The position numbers and the translations under genes are program-made. Shown here piece after piece: positions 41,218 to 50,714 of a stretch of 64,000 nt of DNA. The stretch comes from Saccharopolyspora_D taberi (GTDB taxonomy: Bacteria > Actinomycetota > Actinomycetes > Mycobacteriales > Pseudonocardiaceae): assembly GCF_039534165.1 (NCBI RefSeq), contig NZ_BAAAUX010000014.1, forward strand, positions 744,001 through 808,000, in the 5' to 3' direction. The notes beneath the pieces are model-generated. The model was not told the DNA's origin, ran no database searches, and saw only the letters and a program-made list of their open reading frames with translations. The first letter of the stretch is position 1. Each line of letters opens with the position of its first letter.

Positions 41218-42299
41218 CAGAACACCACCACCGAACGCAGCACCTCACCGCGGTGCATCTTCTCGAACGACTCCTCGACCTGGTCGAGCGCGATCTCCTC
41301 GGTGACGAACTTCTCCAGCGGCAGCCTGCCCTGCTGGTACATCTCGACCAGCATCGGGAAGTCCCTGCTGGGCAGGCAGTCGCCGTACCAGCTCGACTTC
41401 AGCGCGCCACCGCGGGCGAACACGTCGATCAGCGGCAGCTCCAGCTTCATCTCCGGCGACGGAACCCCGACCAGCACGACCGTGCCCGCCAGGTCCCTGG
41501 CGTAGAACGCCTGGGTGTAGGTCGCCGGGATGCCGACGGCGTCGATCACCACGTCGGCGCCGTTGCCGTCGGTGAGCTCCCGGATGGCCTCCACCGAGTC
41601 GGTCTCGGCGGCGTTGACGGTGTGCGTGGCGCCGAACTCGCGCGCCCACTCCAGCTTCACCGGGTCGGTGTCCACGGCGATGATCCGCCGGGCCCCGGCC
41701 AGGTTCGCGCCGGCCACCGAGCCGCTGCCGACGCCACCGCAGCCGATCACCGCGACCGAGTCGCCCGGACCGGCCTGCCCGGTGTTGACCGCCGCGCCGA
41801 TCCCGGCCATCACGCCGCAGCCGAGGAGGCCGACCACCGCGGGCCGGGCGGACGGGTCCACCTTTGTGCACTGCCCGGAGTGCACAAGCGTCTTCTCCGC
41901 GAACGCACCGATCCCCAACGCGGGCGACAGCGGCGTGCCGTCGTCGAGCGTCATGGGCTGGGAGGCGTTGTGGGTGGAGAAGCAGTACTGCGGCCTGCCG
42001 CGCCGACACGCGCGGCAGTTGCCGCAGACCGCGCGCCAGTTCAGCACGACGAAATCGCCCGGTTCGAGGTCCTCGACCCCTTCCCCGACGGAATCCACGA
42101 CGCCTGCGGCCTCGTGGCCGAGCAGGAACGGGAACTCGTCGTTGATCCCGCCCTCCCGGTAGTGCAGGTCGGTGTGGCAGACACCGCACGCCTGCACGCG
42201 CACCACGGCTTCACCCGGCCCGGGGTCCGGGACATGGATCGTCGCCACCTCGACCGGCTTTCCCTTGCCGGCGGCCACGATCCCACGTACTTCGGTCAC
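41217..42299 (-). CDS. mscR: S-(hydroxymethyl)mycothiol dehydrogenase (formaldehyde detoxification), copy 1
   Basis: NAD-dependent, zinc-containing class III-type alcohol dehydrogenase that oxidises the formaldehyde-mycothiol adduct to S-formylmycothiol; homologues also reduce S-nitrosomycothiol. 360 residues. Catalytic zinc ligands are C38 in ACGVCHTDLH and the GHEAAG region; the structural zinc loop is CGNCRACRRGRPQYC; the NAD fold is VIGCGGVGSGSVAGA. It is the fifth gene of the soxB-soxD-soxA-soxG-mscR-MBL operon (45 bp after soxG), so it removes formaldehyde released by sarcosine oxidase. A paralogue is at 61707. Confidence 0.92.
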   Translation of the reverse strand: MTEVRGIVAAGKGKPVEVATIHVPDPGPGEAVVRVQACGVCHTDLHYREGGINDEFPFLLGHEAAGVVDSVGEGVEDLEPGDFVVLNWRAVCGNCRACRRGRPQYCFSTHNASQPMTLDDGTPLSPALGIGAFAEKTLVHSGQCTKVDPSARPAVVGLLGCGVMAGIGAAVNTGQAGPGDSVAVIGCGGVGSGSVAGANLAGARRIIAVDTDPVKLEWAREFGATHTVNAAETDSVEAIRELTDGNGADVVIDAVGIPATYTQAFYARDLAGTVVLVGVPSPEMKLELPLIDVFARGGALKSSWYGDCLPSRDFPMLVEMYQQGRLPLEKFVTEEIALDQVEESFEKMHRGEVLRSVVVF

Positions 42300-42344
42300 T
42301 GGGTACTCCTGTTCGGTTGCTAGTCGGAACTGCCGGTTCTGCCG

Positions 42345-42947
42345 CTATGCCGCGGCGCTGGGACGCCCGTACTCGGAGGCGGCATCGGCCAGCCAGTCCG
42401 CAAGGTATCGGGAGAACGAGGAACGCACGAACACCCAGAACTCCGGCGGTTCGACGGAGTTGCGGACCAGGACCACCTCGGCATGCGCGAGCATCGTCTG
42501 CGCGCAACGCCCCGCCTCGAAGCTGCGCGGGTGCAGGTCGAGGGCGCAGCCCTTGCTCAGGAGCTCCTCCGCCTTCGGCCCGGCCACCCGCACGACGGTG
42601 CGGTGCGCGGAAACGTCCACAATCGACGCGTGCTCCCCGGCCAGCGCTTCGGTCAGCGTGCTCTGGATCTCCTCGGCACTGCCCTGTGCACCGACCAGAA
42701 GCCATTCGTCGGGGCCCATCCACAGCACCCGGACGGTCTCGGACGCCGCGACCTCGCCGGGCTGGGTCGGGAGCATCGTTCCCAGCGCGGTGCCCGCGCG
42801 TTCGGCCCCCGCGCCCTTGGGGTCGGCGCGGAGCGTGATCTGCGCCTGGAACGGGACTTCGCCGATCTCCACCACGCCCGGGACGGATGCCTGCGCCAGC
42901 AGGTCCGCGCGGGCGGCCAGCGGAGATTCGCCGTGGTTGTCAGCCAT
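42345..42947 (-). CDS. soxG: Sarcosine oxidase gamma subunit
   Basis: Small subunit of heterotetrameric sarcosine oxidase, 200 residues from ATG at 42947. SoxG is a partial GcvT-like fold that helps position the folate-binding part of the alpha subunit. Recognisable segments: SPLAARADLLAQASVPGVVE, VLWMGPDEWLLVG and VDVSAHRTVVRVAG, CALDLHPRSF. It overlaps the soxA stop by 8 bp. Confidence 0.9.
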   Translation of the reverse strand: MADNHGESPLAARADLLAQASVPGVVEIGEVPFQAQITLRADPKGAGAERAGTALGTMLPTQPGEVAASETVRVLWMGPDEWLLVGAQGSAEEIQSTLTEALAGEHASIVDVSAHRTVVRVAGPKAEELLSKGCALDLHPRSFEAGRCAQTMLAHAEVVLVRNSVEPPEFWVFVRSSFSRYLADWLADAASEYGRPSAAA

Positions 42948-45783
42948 CTCGGCGCGCTCCTTCCTCGTCGTAGAAGACGGGCTCGGTGATCTTGACCGCG
43001 GCGAGCCGGTCGCCCGCGGTGGAGTAGATGGTCTCGCCGATGCGGTCGCGGCCCCCCTTGACCAGGGCCAGGGCGAATCCCCGCTCCAGCACGGCGCTGC
43101 GGTAGCTGGACGTGACGTGGCCGAGCATCGGAACCGGCGGTTCGGGCAGCTCGGGGTGCTCGACGAGCTGCGCTCCCTCTTCGAGCACGAGGTCCTCGTC
43201 GACGGGCAGCAATCCGACCAGGTGCTTGCGGTCCGTGCGCGTCGTGTCGGCGCGGCTGAAGGAACGCATGCCCAGGAAGTCGTCCTTCTTCTTCGACACC
43301 GCCCAGCCCATGCCGAGATCGTGCGGGGTGACCGTTCCGTCGGTGTCCTGCCCGACGATGGGGAAACCCTTCTCCGCACGCAGGACGTGCATCGTCTCGG
43401 TCCCGTAGGGCGTGATGTCCAGCGGCGCACCGGCTTCGACCAGCGCGTCCCAGAGCTCCCGCCCGTGCCACCACGGAACGTTGATCTCGAAGGCGAGCTC
43501 GCCGGAGAAGCTGATCCGGCACACCCGCGCCTGCCGCCCCGCGATGGTCCCGGTCTGCCAGGACATGAACGGGAAGCTGTCGTTGTCGAGGTCGATGTCG
43601 GTCGCCACGCGGGCCAGCACCTCGCGGGACTTCGGACCGGCGAGGGCGACGGTGGCCCACTGCTCGGTGACCGAGGTGAGGTGCACCTGCAGGTGCGTCC
43701 ACTCGGTCTGCAGCCAGTCCTCCAGCCAGGACAGCACGCCGGCCGCCCCACCGGAGGTGGTGCTGATCAGGTACCGGTTCTGGCCGGTGCGCATCACCGT
43801 GCCGTCGTCGAAGACCATGCCGTCGGCGGTGCACATCAGGCCGTAGCGGATGCGTCCGAGCTTGAGGGTGCTCATCTTGTTCGTGTAGACGAGGTCGAGG
43901 AACTCGGCCGCGTCCGGGCCCTGCACGTCGATCTTGCCCAGGGTCGAGACGTCCTGGATGCCGACGCCCTCCCGGACGGCCCGGCACTCGCGCAGGACGG
44001 CCGCCTCCATGTCCTCGCCGGGACGCGGGAAGTACCAGGGCCGCTTCCACTGCCCCACGTTCTCGAACGGGGCGCCCTGCTCGACGTGCCAGTCGTGCAT
44101 GGCGGTGACCCGCACCGGGTCGTAGAGATCACCGCGGTCGCGGCCGGCCAGCGCGGCGAAGCTCACCGGCGTGTACGGGGCGCGGAAGGTCGTCGTGCCG
44201 ACATCGGCGATGTCGCGGCCCAGGACCTCGGTGATGATGCCGGTGGACAGGATGCCCGAGGTCTTGCCCTGGTCGTGGGCGGTGCCGATCGTCGTGTAGC
44301 GCTTGACGTGCTCGACCGAGTCCAGGCCGGCCCCGACCGCGCGGCGGATGTCGGCGACCGTGGCGTCGCGCGCGAAGTCGACGTACTGGTTCGTCCCCGC
44401 CGAGTCCGAGGGGCTGGGCACCAGCCAGACGTTGCCGCCGGCCAGGACCGGCGGCTTCTTCGCGCTGGGAAGCGCGCAGGTCTCCGCGTGGAAGCCGGCG
44501 GCGGTGGCCGCGTCCCGGCCCGCTTCGGCACCGGAGGCGAGGCAGTCGGCCGTCGCGAAGATCCCGGCCGCCGCACCGGCCGAACGCACCGACCGCGCGT
44601 GCTGGTCGGGCACGAACGCGCCGATGTCCTCGGCGAACCGGAGGGTTCCCCGCGACTGGCTGTGCAGGTGCACCGCCGGGCTCCAGCCGCCGGACACCAG
44701 CAGGAGGTCGCAGGCGAGCACGTGCTGCACGTCGGTGACACGGTTGCCGTCGGCCTCCCAGTGCGCCATGTGCACCCGGGAGATGCGGGCGTTGCCGGAG
44801 GTGCTGGCGATCACCGATCCGGTGTGGATGGTGATTCCCCGCTGGACGCAACGGGAAGCCCAGTAGGTGGACACGACCTCGCGCGTGTCGATGATCGTCG
44901 AGACCGTCACCCCGGCGTCGTGCAGGTCGACCGCCGCCGCGTACGCGCTGTCGTTGGTGGTGAACACGACCGCGCGGGTGCCGGGCGCGACCCCGTACCG
45001 GTGCAGGTAGGTACGGGCGGAGCCGGCCAGCATCGTGCCCGGCCGGTCGTTGCCCGCGAACGCCAGCGGACGCTCGTGCGAGCCGGTCGCCAGGACCACC
45101 TCCCTGGCGCGGATCCGCCAGATCCGCTGCCTGCTGAAGGCTTCGTCGCCCCGGTTCTCCACCGCGACGAGGTAGTTGTCGTCGTAGTGGCCGAAAACGG
45201 TCGTGCCCGGCAGCTGACGCACCTCGGGGAACGCGTCCAGCTCGGCGACGACGCCGCGCACCCACTCGGTGGCGGGCAGATCGTCGAGGCGCTCGCCGGT
45301 GCCCAGCAGGCTGCCGCCGAACTCGGTGTCGGCATCGGCGATGATCACGCGTGCGCCGCTGCGCGCCGCGCTCAGCGCGGCGGCCAGACCGGCAGGTCCC
45401 GCTCCCACGACGAGCACGTCGCAGTGGGCGTGCATGGTGTCGTACCGCGCGGGATCGTCCTCAGTGGCCAGACGACCCTGGCCAGGCAGCCCGGTGGCTT
45501 CCAGGCCGTCGATCAGCGGGACCGTGGTCGCGGTCAGCATCGGCTCCGGGAACGGCTTCTCGATCTGCACCAGCGCGTTCGGTTCCTCGGCACCGGCGGC
45601 CATGATGCCGCGCGGGCGGCCGTGCTTGATGCTGGTGCCGACCTGGTGGACGCCGTTGGCCAGCAGCGCCGAGGCGAGCGTGTCGCCCTGGTAGCCCAGG
45701 TACTCGGTGCCGTCGAAGCGGAATCGCAGCGGGCGGTCGCGGTCGACCCGGCCCCGCGCGGCAAGCCTGAACTCGTTGGTCAC
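42940..45783 (-). CDS. soxA: Sarcosine oxidase alpha subunit
   Basis: Large subunit binding NAD and tetrahydrofolate, 947 residues. A 2Fe-2S-like N-terminal ubiquitin fold without cluster cysteines (FDGTEYLGYQGDTLASALLA) is followed by an NAD-binding Rossmann domain (VVGAGPAGLAAALSAARSG) and a C-terminal GcvT-like folate domain beginning near ECRAVREGVGIQDVSTLGKI. Together with SoxB it demethylates sarcosine to glycine, passing the carbon to THF as 5,10-methylene-THF or releasing formaldehyde. GTG at 45783 overlaps the soxD stop by 4 bp. Confidence 0.95.
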   Translation of the reverse strand: MTNEFRLAARGRVDRDRPLRFRFDGTEYLGYQGDTLASALLANGVHQVGTSIKHGRPRGIMAAGAEEPNALVQIEKPFPEPMLTATTVPLIDGLEATGLPGQGRLATEDDPARYDTMHAHCDVLVVGAGPAGLAAALSAARSGARVIIADADTEFGGSLLGTGERLDDLPATEWVRGVVAELDAFPEVRQLPGTTVFGHYDDNYLVAVENRGDEAFSRQRIWRIRAREVVLATGSHERPLAFAGNDRPGTMLAGSARTYLHRYGVAPGTRAVVFTTNDSAYAAAVDLHDAGVTVSTIIDTREVVSTYWASRCVQRGITIHTGSVIASTSGNARISRVHMAHWEADGNRVTDVQHVLACDLLLVSGGWSPAVHLHSQSRGTLRFAEDIGAFVPDQHARSVRSAGAAAGIFATADCLASGAEAGRDAATAAGFHAETCALPSAKKPPVLAGGNVWLVPSPSDSAGTNQYVDFARDATVADIRRAVGAGLDSVEHVKRYTTIGTAHDQGKTSGILSTGIITEVLGRDIADVGTTTFRAPYTPVSFAALAGRDRGDLYDPVRVTAMHDWHVEQGAPFENVGQWKRPWYFPRPGEDMEAAVLRECRAVREGVGIQDVSTLGKIDVQGPDAAEFLDLVYTNKMSTLKLGRIRYGLMCTADGMVFDDGTVMRTGQNRYLISTTSGGAAGVLSWLEDWLQTEWTHLQVHLTSVTEQWATVALAGPKSREVLARVATDIDLDNDSFPFMSWQTGTIAGRQARVCRISFSGELAFEINVPWWHGRELWDALVEAGAPLDITPYGTETMHVLRAEKGFPIVGQDTDGTVTPHDLGMGWAVSKKKDDFLGMRSFSRADTTRTDRKHLVGLLPVDEDLVLEEGAQLVEHPELPEPPVPMLGHVTSSYRSAVLERGFALALVKGGRDRIGETIYSTAGDRLAAVKITEPVFYDEEGARRDG

Positions 45784-46058
45784 CTCGTCACCGTCCTCGC
45801 AGTGTTGGTGCTGTCGTCGGCCTGGATCTCGTTGGTGACGGTGTCGCGGTGGACGTTGAACCACCGGCGGCACCCCGCCGCGTGCACCCAGCGTTCGGCG
45901 AAGTACCCCTTGGGGTTGCTCCGGTAGAACAGGAACCGCGCCCAGTCCTCATCGGACACGGCCTGCGGGTTCTCCGGGTAGCGGACGTCGGCGTCTCCGC
46001 CGTAGTGGAACTCGTTCTCGTCGCGCGGCCCGCACCACGGGCAGGGGATGAGCATCAT
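45780..46058 (-). CDS. soxD: Sarcosine oxidase delta subunit
   Basis: 92-residue zinc-binding subunit of heterotetrameric sarcosine oxidase. It has the family N-terminus MLIPCPWCGPRDENEFHYGG with paired cysteines, the EDWARFLFYRSNPKG segment and a C-terminal HAAGCRRWFNVHRDTVT with further zinc ligands. Nine bp after soxB; overlaps soxA. Confidence 0.95.
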   Translation of the reverse strand: MMLIPCPWCGPRDENEFHYGGDADVRYPENPQAVSDEDWARFLFYRSNPKGYFAERWVHAAGCRRWFNVHRDTVTNEIQADDSTNTARTVTR

Positions 46059-46067
46059 GGGGGTCTC

Positions 46068-47300
46068 CTAGTGTGCGACGCCGGCCGCGCCGTGCTCGTC
46101 GACGAGTGCGCCGGTGGTGAAGCGTTCGAGGGAGAACGGGGCGTTGAGCGGGTGCGGCCGGTCGTTGGCGATCGTGTGCGCGAAGCACCAGCCGACGCCC
46201 GGGGTGGCCTTGAAGCCGCCGGTTCCCCAGCCGCAGTTGACGTAGAGCCCGTCCAGCGGGGTCAGGCCCATGATCGCCGAGGCGTCCGGGGTGACGTCGA
46301 CGACTCCGGCCCAGGTCCGCAGGACGTGCGCCCGCGCGAACATCGGGAACAGCTCGACCGCGGCGGCCATCTGGCGTTCGATGGTGTGGAACGCACCGCG
46401 CTGCGAGTAGGAGTTGTACGCGTCGATCCCGGCGCCGAGCACGAGTTCTCCCTTGTGCGCCTGGGAAACGTAGACGTGCACGGCGTTGGACATCACGACC
46501 GTCGGGTGCACCGGCTCCAGCAGCTCGGAAACCAGCGCCTGCAACGGGTGGCTCTGGATCGGCAGCTGGAGCCCGACCGAGTCCGCCAGCACCGAGGTGT
46601 GCCCCGCTGCGGCCAGCGCGACCTTGCCCGCGCGGATGGTGCCCCGCGTGGTCTCGACGCCCACGATCTTGTCGCCGACCCGCTCGAACCCGGTCACCTG
46701 GCAGTTCTGCACCAGGTCGACGCCCATGCGGTCGAGCTCGCGGGCGAAGCCCCACGCGACGTAGTCGTGCTTGGCGATGCCGGCCCGCGGCTGCCAGGTC
46801 GCCCCCAGCACCGGGTACCGGATGTCGGGCGAGGTGTTCAGGATCGGGCAGATCTCCTTGACCTGCGCGGGATCCAGCCACTCGGCGTCGATGCCGTTGA
46901 GCCTGTTGGCGTTGACCCGCCGGACGCTGTCGCGCACGTCCTGCAGGGAGTGGGCGAGGTTGAGGACGCCGCGCTGGCTGAACAGCAGCGGGTAGTCCAG
47001 CTCCTCCTCCAGCCCTTCCCACAGCTTGAGCGCGTGCTCGTAGAGCCCGGCGCTTTCGTCCCACAGGTAGTTGGACCGGATGATCGTGGTGTTGCGGGCC
47101 ATGTTCCCGCCCGCGAGCCAGCCCTTCTCCAGCACGGCCACGTTGGTGATGCCGTGGTTCTTGGCCAGGTAGTACGCCGTGGCCAGACCGTGTCCGCCAC
47201 CGCCCACGATGACGACGTCATAGGTGGACCTGGGCTCGGGTGAGCGCCACAACCAGTCCGGGTGTTCGGGCAGGTCGGCGCCGGGAGTGCGCGGCGTCAT
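46068..47300 (-). CDS. soxB: Sarcosine oxidase beta subunit
   Basis: Catalytic subunit binding FAD and covalent FMN, 410 residues, DAO-family fold. The N-terminal VVIVGGGGHGLATAYYLA is the FAD motif; H178 in RAGIAKHDYVAWG matches the histidyl-FMN attachment site of heterotetrameric sarcosine oxidases; GYVNCGWGTGGFKATPG-like sequence at the C-terminus (YVNCGWGTGGFKATPG) contacts FAD. ATG at 47300 was preferred over 47375, which adds an arginine-rich stretch. It heads the minus-strand operon; a TGACATATCA box lies 70 bp upstream at 47370-47379. Confidence 0.95.
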   Translation of the reverse strand: MTPRTPGADLPEHPDWLWRSPEPRSTYDVVIVGGGGHGLATAYYLAKNHGITNVAVLEKGWLAGGNMARNTTIIRSNYLWDESAGLYEHALKLWEGLEEELDYPLLFSQRGVLNLAHSLQDVRDSVRRVNANRLNGIDAEWLDPAQVKEICPILNTSPDIRYPVLGATWQPRAGIAKHDYVAWGFARELDRMGVDLVQNCQVTGFERVGDKIVGVETTRGTIRAGKVALAAAGHTSVLADSVGLQLPIQSHPLQALVSELLEPVHPTVVMSNAVHVYVSQAHKGELVLGAGIDAYNSYSQRGAFHTIERQMAAAVELFPMFARAHVLRTWAGVVDVTPDASAIMGLTPLDGLYVNCGWGTGGFKATPGVGWCFAHTIANDRPHPLNAPFSLERFTTGALVDEHGAAGVAH

Positions 47301-47369
47301 CGGACATCTCCGTTCGGGTCGGGGCGAGGCGCGGGCGCGAGCGCACCTGGCGAACAACAGACATTTCTC

Positions 47370-47379
47370 TGACATATCA
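47370..47379. promoter_or_regulatory. TGATATATCA-type box upstream of soxB
   Basis: TGACATATCA within CTGACATATCAG, one mismatch from the perfect palindrome at 47461. It lies in the 289-bp divergent region between soxB and the dimethylglycine gene, nearer soxB. Candidate GntR/FCD operator. Confidence 0.5.
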
Positions 47380-47460
47380 GTTGTCGCTTAGCCTAGGTAG
47401 CACCTGCTCCGGGGTCAAGTGTTGACCTCGCCCCGCCGCCCGCCTACTCTGCCGTCCAGT

Positions 47461-47470
47461 TGATATATCA
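47461..47470. promoter_or_regulatory. TGATATATCA palindrome upstream of the dimethylglycine gene
   Basis: Perfect 10-bp palindrome TGATATATCA, 120 bp upstream of the start at 47590. Related boxes occur at 47370 (soxB side) and 53235 (gntR-sdaA gap). The A+T-rich character stands out in a sequence of about 70 percent GC. Confidence 0.55.
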
Positions 47471-47589
47471 GAGCTACATTACAGATATACCTAGCTCCGC
47501 GACCTCAGGTCCGCAGCCCGCGAGCGAGCCCCGCGGGACACCCGTCAACCCCGTCTTCGCCGCCGAGGACGACCAGTAAGGAGACCAGC

Positions 47590-50061
47590 ATGAGCACGAC
47601 ACCTCGCGTCGTCATCATCGGAGCCGGGATCGTCGGCGCGAACCTGGCCGACGAGCTGACCCAGCGCGGCTGGAACCGCATCACCGTCGTCGACCAGGGA
47701 CCGCTGCCGTTCACCGGGGGCTCCACCTCGCACGCGCCCGGGCTCGTCTACCAGACCAGCTCGTCGAAGACGATGAGCGGCTTCGCGCAGTACACCGTGG
47801 ACAAGTTCCGGGGCCTCGACGTCGACGGCGGGTGGTGCTTCAACCAGGTCGGCGGCCTCGAGATCGCCACCACCCCGGAGCGCCTCGCGGAACTGCACCG
47901 CAGGCAGGGGTGGGCCACCGCCTGGGGCATCCCCGGCGAGGTCGTCGGGCCGGAGGAGTGCGCCCGGCTGCACCCGCTGCTCGACCAGGACAAGGTCCTC
48001 GGCGGATTCCACACCCCCACCGACGGGCTGGCCAAGGCCTCCCGCGTCGTCGTGGCGCTGGCCAGGCGCGCCGAGTCCCGGGGTGCCGAGTTCCGGGGTT
48101 CGACCCGGGTCGTGGGGATCAACCAGCACGGCGGACGCGTCACCGGCGTCCAGACCGACGGCGGGGAGATCCCCGCCGACATCGTCGTGTCCTGCGCGGG
48201 GTTCTGGGGCCAGGCCGTCGGTGACATGGTCGGCATGCGGGTGCCGCTGCTGCCGCTGGCGCACCAGTACGCGCGGACCGGGCAGATCGCCGACCTGGTC
48301 GGCCGCAACGACGAGCAGATCGAGGCGCGGCTGCCGATCCTGCGCCACCAGGACCAGGACCTCTACTACCGCGAGCACAACGACTGCATCGGCATCGGCA
48401 CCTACGCCCACCGCCCGATCCCGGTCCGGCTCAGCGAGCTGCCCGAGGCCGAGGACGGCGGCCCCACCGAAACGGCGATGCCGTCGATGCTGCCGTTCAC
48501 CGAGGAGGACTTCGCCCCGTCCTGGGAGCACAGCCAGGCGCTGCTGCCCGCGCTGCGCTCGGCCAAGGTTGAGACCGGCTTCAACGGGATCTTCTCCTTC
48601 ACCCCCGACGGCGGGCCGCTGATCGGCGAGTCCCCCGACGTCGCCGGGTTCTGGATCGCCGAGGCCGTGTGGGTCACCCACTCCGCGGGCGTCGCCAGGT
48701 CCGTGGCCCAGCTGCTGGTGGACGGCCGCAGCGAGCTCGAACTGCACGGCTGCGACGTGCACCGCTTCGACGAGGTCGAGATCACCGAGGACTACGTCGA
48801 CGAGACCTCGAAGCAGAACTTCGTCGAGATCTACGACGTCCGCCACCCGCTCCAGCCCAAGCTCTCGCCCCGCGACCTGCGCGTCAGCCCGTTCCACGCG
48901 CGCCAGAAGGAGCTCGGCGCCGTCTTCCTCGAAGCCCACGGCTGGGAGCGTCCGCACTGGTACGAGGCCAACGCCCCGCTGGTCAAGGACCTGCCCACCG
49001 AGTGGCAGCCGCGGCCCCGGGACGCCTGGTCGGGGATGTTCCACTCCCCCATCGCCGCGGCCGAGGCGTGGAAGACCCGCAACGCGGTCGCCATGTACGA
49101 CATGACCCCGCTCAAGCGGCTGGAGGTCAGCGGGCCCGGGGCGCTGCCCCTGCTCGACCGGCTGACCACCGGCAAGATGGACAAGTCGATCGGCTCGGTC
49201 ACCTACACCCTCGTGCTCGACGAGACCGGCGGCATCCGCAGCGACATCACCGTGGCGCGGCTCGGCGAGCAGCAGTTCCAGATCGGCGCCAACGGCAACC
49301 TCGACCTGGACTACCTGCGCCGCCAGGCGCCGGACGACCACAGCGTGCAGCTGCGCGACATCACCGGCGGCACCTGCTGCATCGGCGTGTGGGGCCCGCT
49401 CGCCCGCGACCTGGTGCAGCCGCTGAGCCACGACGACTTCTCCCACGAGGGCCTGAAGTACTTCCGCTGCAAGTCCGCGCACATCGCGGGAATCCCGGTC
49501 ACCGCCATGCGGGTGTCCTACGTCGGCGAGCTCGGGTGGGAGATCTACACCAGCGCCGAGTTCGGCCAGCGGCTCTGGGACGCGCTCTTCGAGGCCGGCC
49601 GCGAACTCGGTGTCGTCGCCGCGGGCCGCGCCGCGTTCAACAGCCTCCGGCTGGAGAAGGGCTACCGCGCCTGGGGCACCGACATGACCACCGAGCACAA
49701 CCCCTACGAAGCCGGGGTCGGGTTCGCGGTGCGGCGCCAGAAGGGCGAGTTCGTGGGCCGCGACGCGCTGGAGGGGATCGACGCCGAGACCGTGTCCCGG
49801 CGCCTGGCGTGCCTGACGATCGACGACGGCCGCAGCGTCGTGCTCGGCACGGAGCCGGTGTTCCTCGACGGCGCGCCCGCCGGGTACGTCACCTCCGCCG
49901 CCTTCGCCCACACGATCGGCACCCCGATCGCCTACGCCTGGCTCCCCGCCTCCGCGACCGTCGGCACGCAGGTCGAGATCCAGTACTTCGACCGCAGGGT
50001 CCGCGCCACCGTGGCCGCCGAACCGCTGGTCGACCCGGAGATGCACCGCATCCGACGCTGA
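47590..50061 (+). CDS. Dimethylglycine/sarcosine oxidase-dehydrogenase with folate domain
   Basis: Two-part enzyme of 823 residues. The N-terminal DAO-type domain (VVIIGAGIVGANLADEL) carries H48 in TSHAPG, matching the histidine that covalently binds FAD in Arthrobacter dimethylglycine oxidase. The C-terminal GcvT-like domain (from about residue 430) binds THF. It converts dimethylglycine to sarcosine, channelling the methyl carbon to 5,10-methylene-THF. Whether electrons go to O2 or to an acceptor cannot be read. It starts an operon with the cyclohydrolase, folD and folP genes and is divergent from the sarcosine oxidase operon. Confidence 0.93.
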   Translation: MSTTPRVVIIGAGIVGANLADELTQRGWNRITVVDQGPLPFTGGSTSHAPGLVYQTSSSKTMSGFAQYTVDKFRGLDVDGGWCFNQVGGLEIATTPERLAELHRRQGWATAWGIPGEVVGPEECARLHPLLDQDKVLGGFHTPTDGLAKASRVVVALARRAESRGAEFRGSTRVVGINQHGGRVTGVQTDGGEIPADIVVSCAGFWGQAVGDMVGMRVPLLPLAHQYARTGQIADLVGRNDEQIEARLPILRHQDQDLYYREHNDCIGIGTYAHRPIPVRLSELPEAEDGGPTETAMPSMLPFTEEDFAPSWEHSQALLPALRSAKVETGFNGIFSFTPDGGPLIGESPDVAGFWIAEAVWVTHSAGVARSVAQLLVDGRSELELHGCDVHRFDEVEITEDYVDETSKQNFVEIYDVRHPLQPKLSPRDLRVSPFHARQKELGAVFLEAHGWERPHWYEANAPLVKDLPTEWQPRPRDAWSGMFHSPIAAAEAWKTRNAVAMYDMTPLKRLEVSGPGALPLLDRLTTGKMDKSIGSVTYTLVLDETGGIRSDITVARLGEQQFQIGANGNLDLDYLRRQAPDDHSVQLRDITGGTCCIGVWGPLARDLVQPLSHDDFSHEGLKYFRCKSAHIAGIPVTAMRVSYVGELGWEIYTSAEFGQRLWDALFEAGRELGVVAAGRAAFNSLRLEKGYRAWGTDMTTEHNPYEAGVGFAVRRQKGEFVGRDALEGIDAETVSRRLACLTIDDGRSVVLGTEPVFLDGAPAGYVTSAAFAHTIGTPIAYAWLPASATVGTQVEIQYFDRRVRATVAAEPLVDPEMHRIRR

Positions 50062-50093
50062 TCATCGGAAAGCCCTACCAGAAAAGGACTTCC

Positions 50094-50714
50094 ATGCGTT
50101 CAGACACCATCAGCACGTTCCTGAGCGACCTGTCCGCCCGGAAACCGGCCCCGGGCGGCGGCGCCACCGCCGCGCTGCACGCGGCCCAGGGCGCGGCACT
50201 GGTCGCGATGGTCGCCCGCTACAGCAGCGGGCCGAAGTACGCCGAGCACGCCACGACCATCGAGCGCGTGCGGGACACCGCCGACGACCTGCGCGAGCTC
50301 GCGCTTGACCTGGCCGAGCAGGACATCTCGGCGTTCGGCGCGGTCGGCGCGGCCTACGGGCTGCCCAAGGAGACGCCCGAGGACAAGACCGCCCGCTCCC
50401 GGGCGATCGCCGCCGCGCTGGCGGAGGCCGGTCGCGTACCGGCGCACGTCGTCGCGGTCGCCGACCAGGTCGTCGCGCTGGCCGAGGAACTGCGCCCGCT
50501 CGGCAACCCCAACGTCATCAGCGACATCGCGGCGGCGGCCGACGCCGCCCGCGCTGCGGCGTCCACCGCGCGGATCAACGTCGAGATCAACCTGTCCGCC
50601 TCCAGCGAGCTGGAGAACGCGGCCGAGCTGGTCGAGGCGATCTCCGGAACCGACGAGATCATCCTGCAGGCCGAAAAGACCACCGCCGCCGTACGGGAGC
50701 AGATCCTGCGATGA
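50094..50714 (+). CDS. FchA-like methenyl-THF cyclohydrolase/formimino-THF cyclodeaminase domain protein
   Basis: Stand-alone homologue (206 residues) of the C-terminal domain of formiminotransferase-cyclodeaminase, the family that also includes bacterial FchA methenyl-THF cyclohydrolase. All-helical; conserved segments are PAPGGGATAALHAAQGAALVAM and LGNPNVISDIAAAADAARAA. No histidine-degradation gene is near; instead it lies between the dimethylglycine enzyme and folD, so cyclohydrolase activity on methenyl-THF fits best. It would overlap FolD's second activity. ATG at 50094; the stop overlaps the folD start. Confidence 0.8.
   Translation: MRSDTISTFLSDLSARKPAPGGGATAALHAAQGAALVAMVARYSSGPKYAEHATTIERVRDTADDLRELALDLAEQDISAFGAVGAAYGLPKETPEDKTARSRAIAAALAEAGRVPAHVVAVADQVVALAEELRPLGNPNVISDIAAAADAARAAASTARINVEINLSASSELENAAELVEAISGTDEIILQAEKTTAAVREQILR

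Noticed and set aside
42172..45927. 1251-codon open frame antisense to soxA and soxG
   Set aside because: Lies over well-conserved sarcosine oxidase genes; no recognisable domains and typical shadow-frame composition.
47545..50046. 833-codon open frame antisense to the dimethylglycine gene
   Set aside because: Same reasoning: the plus-strand gene has FAD and folate-domain motifs, the antisense frame has none.
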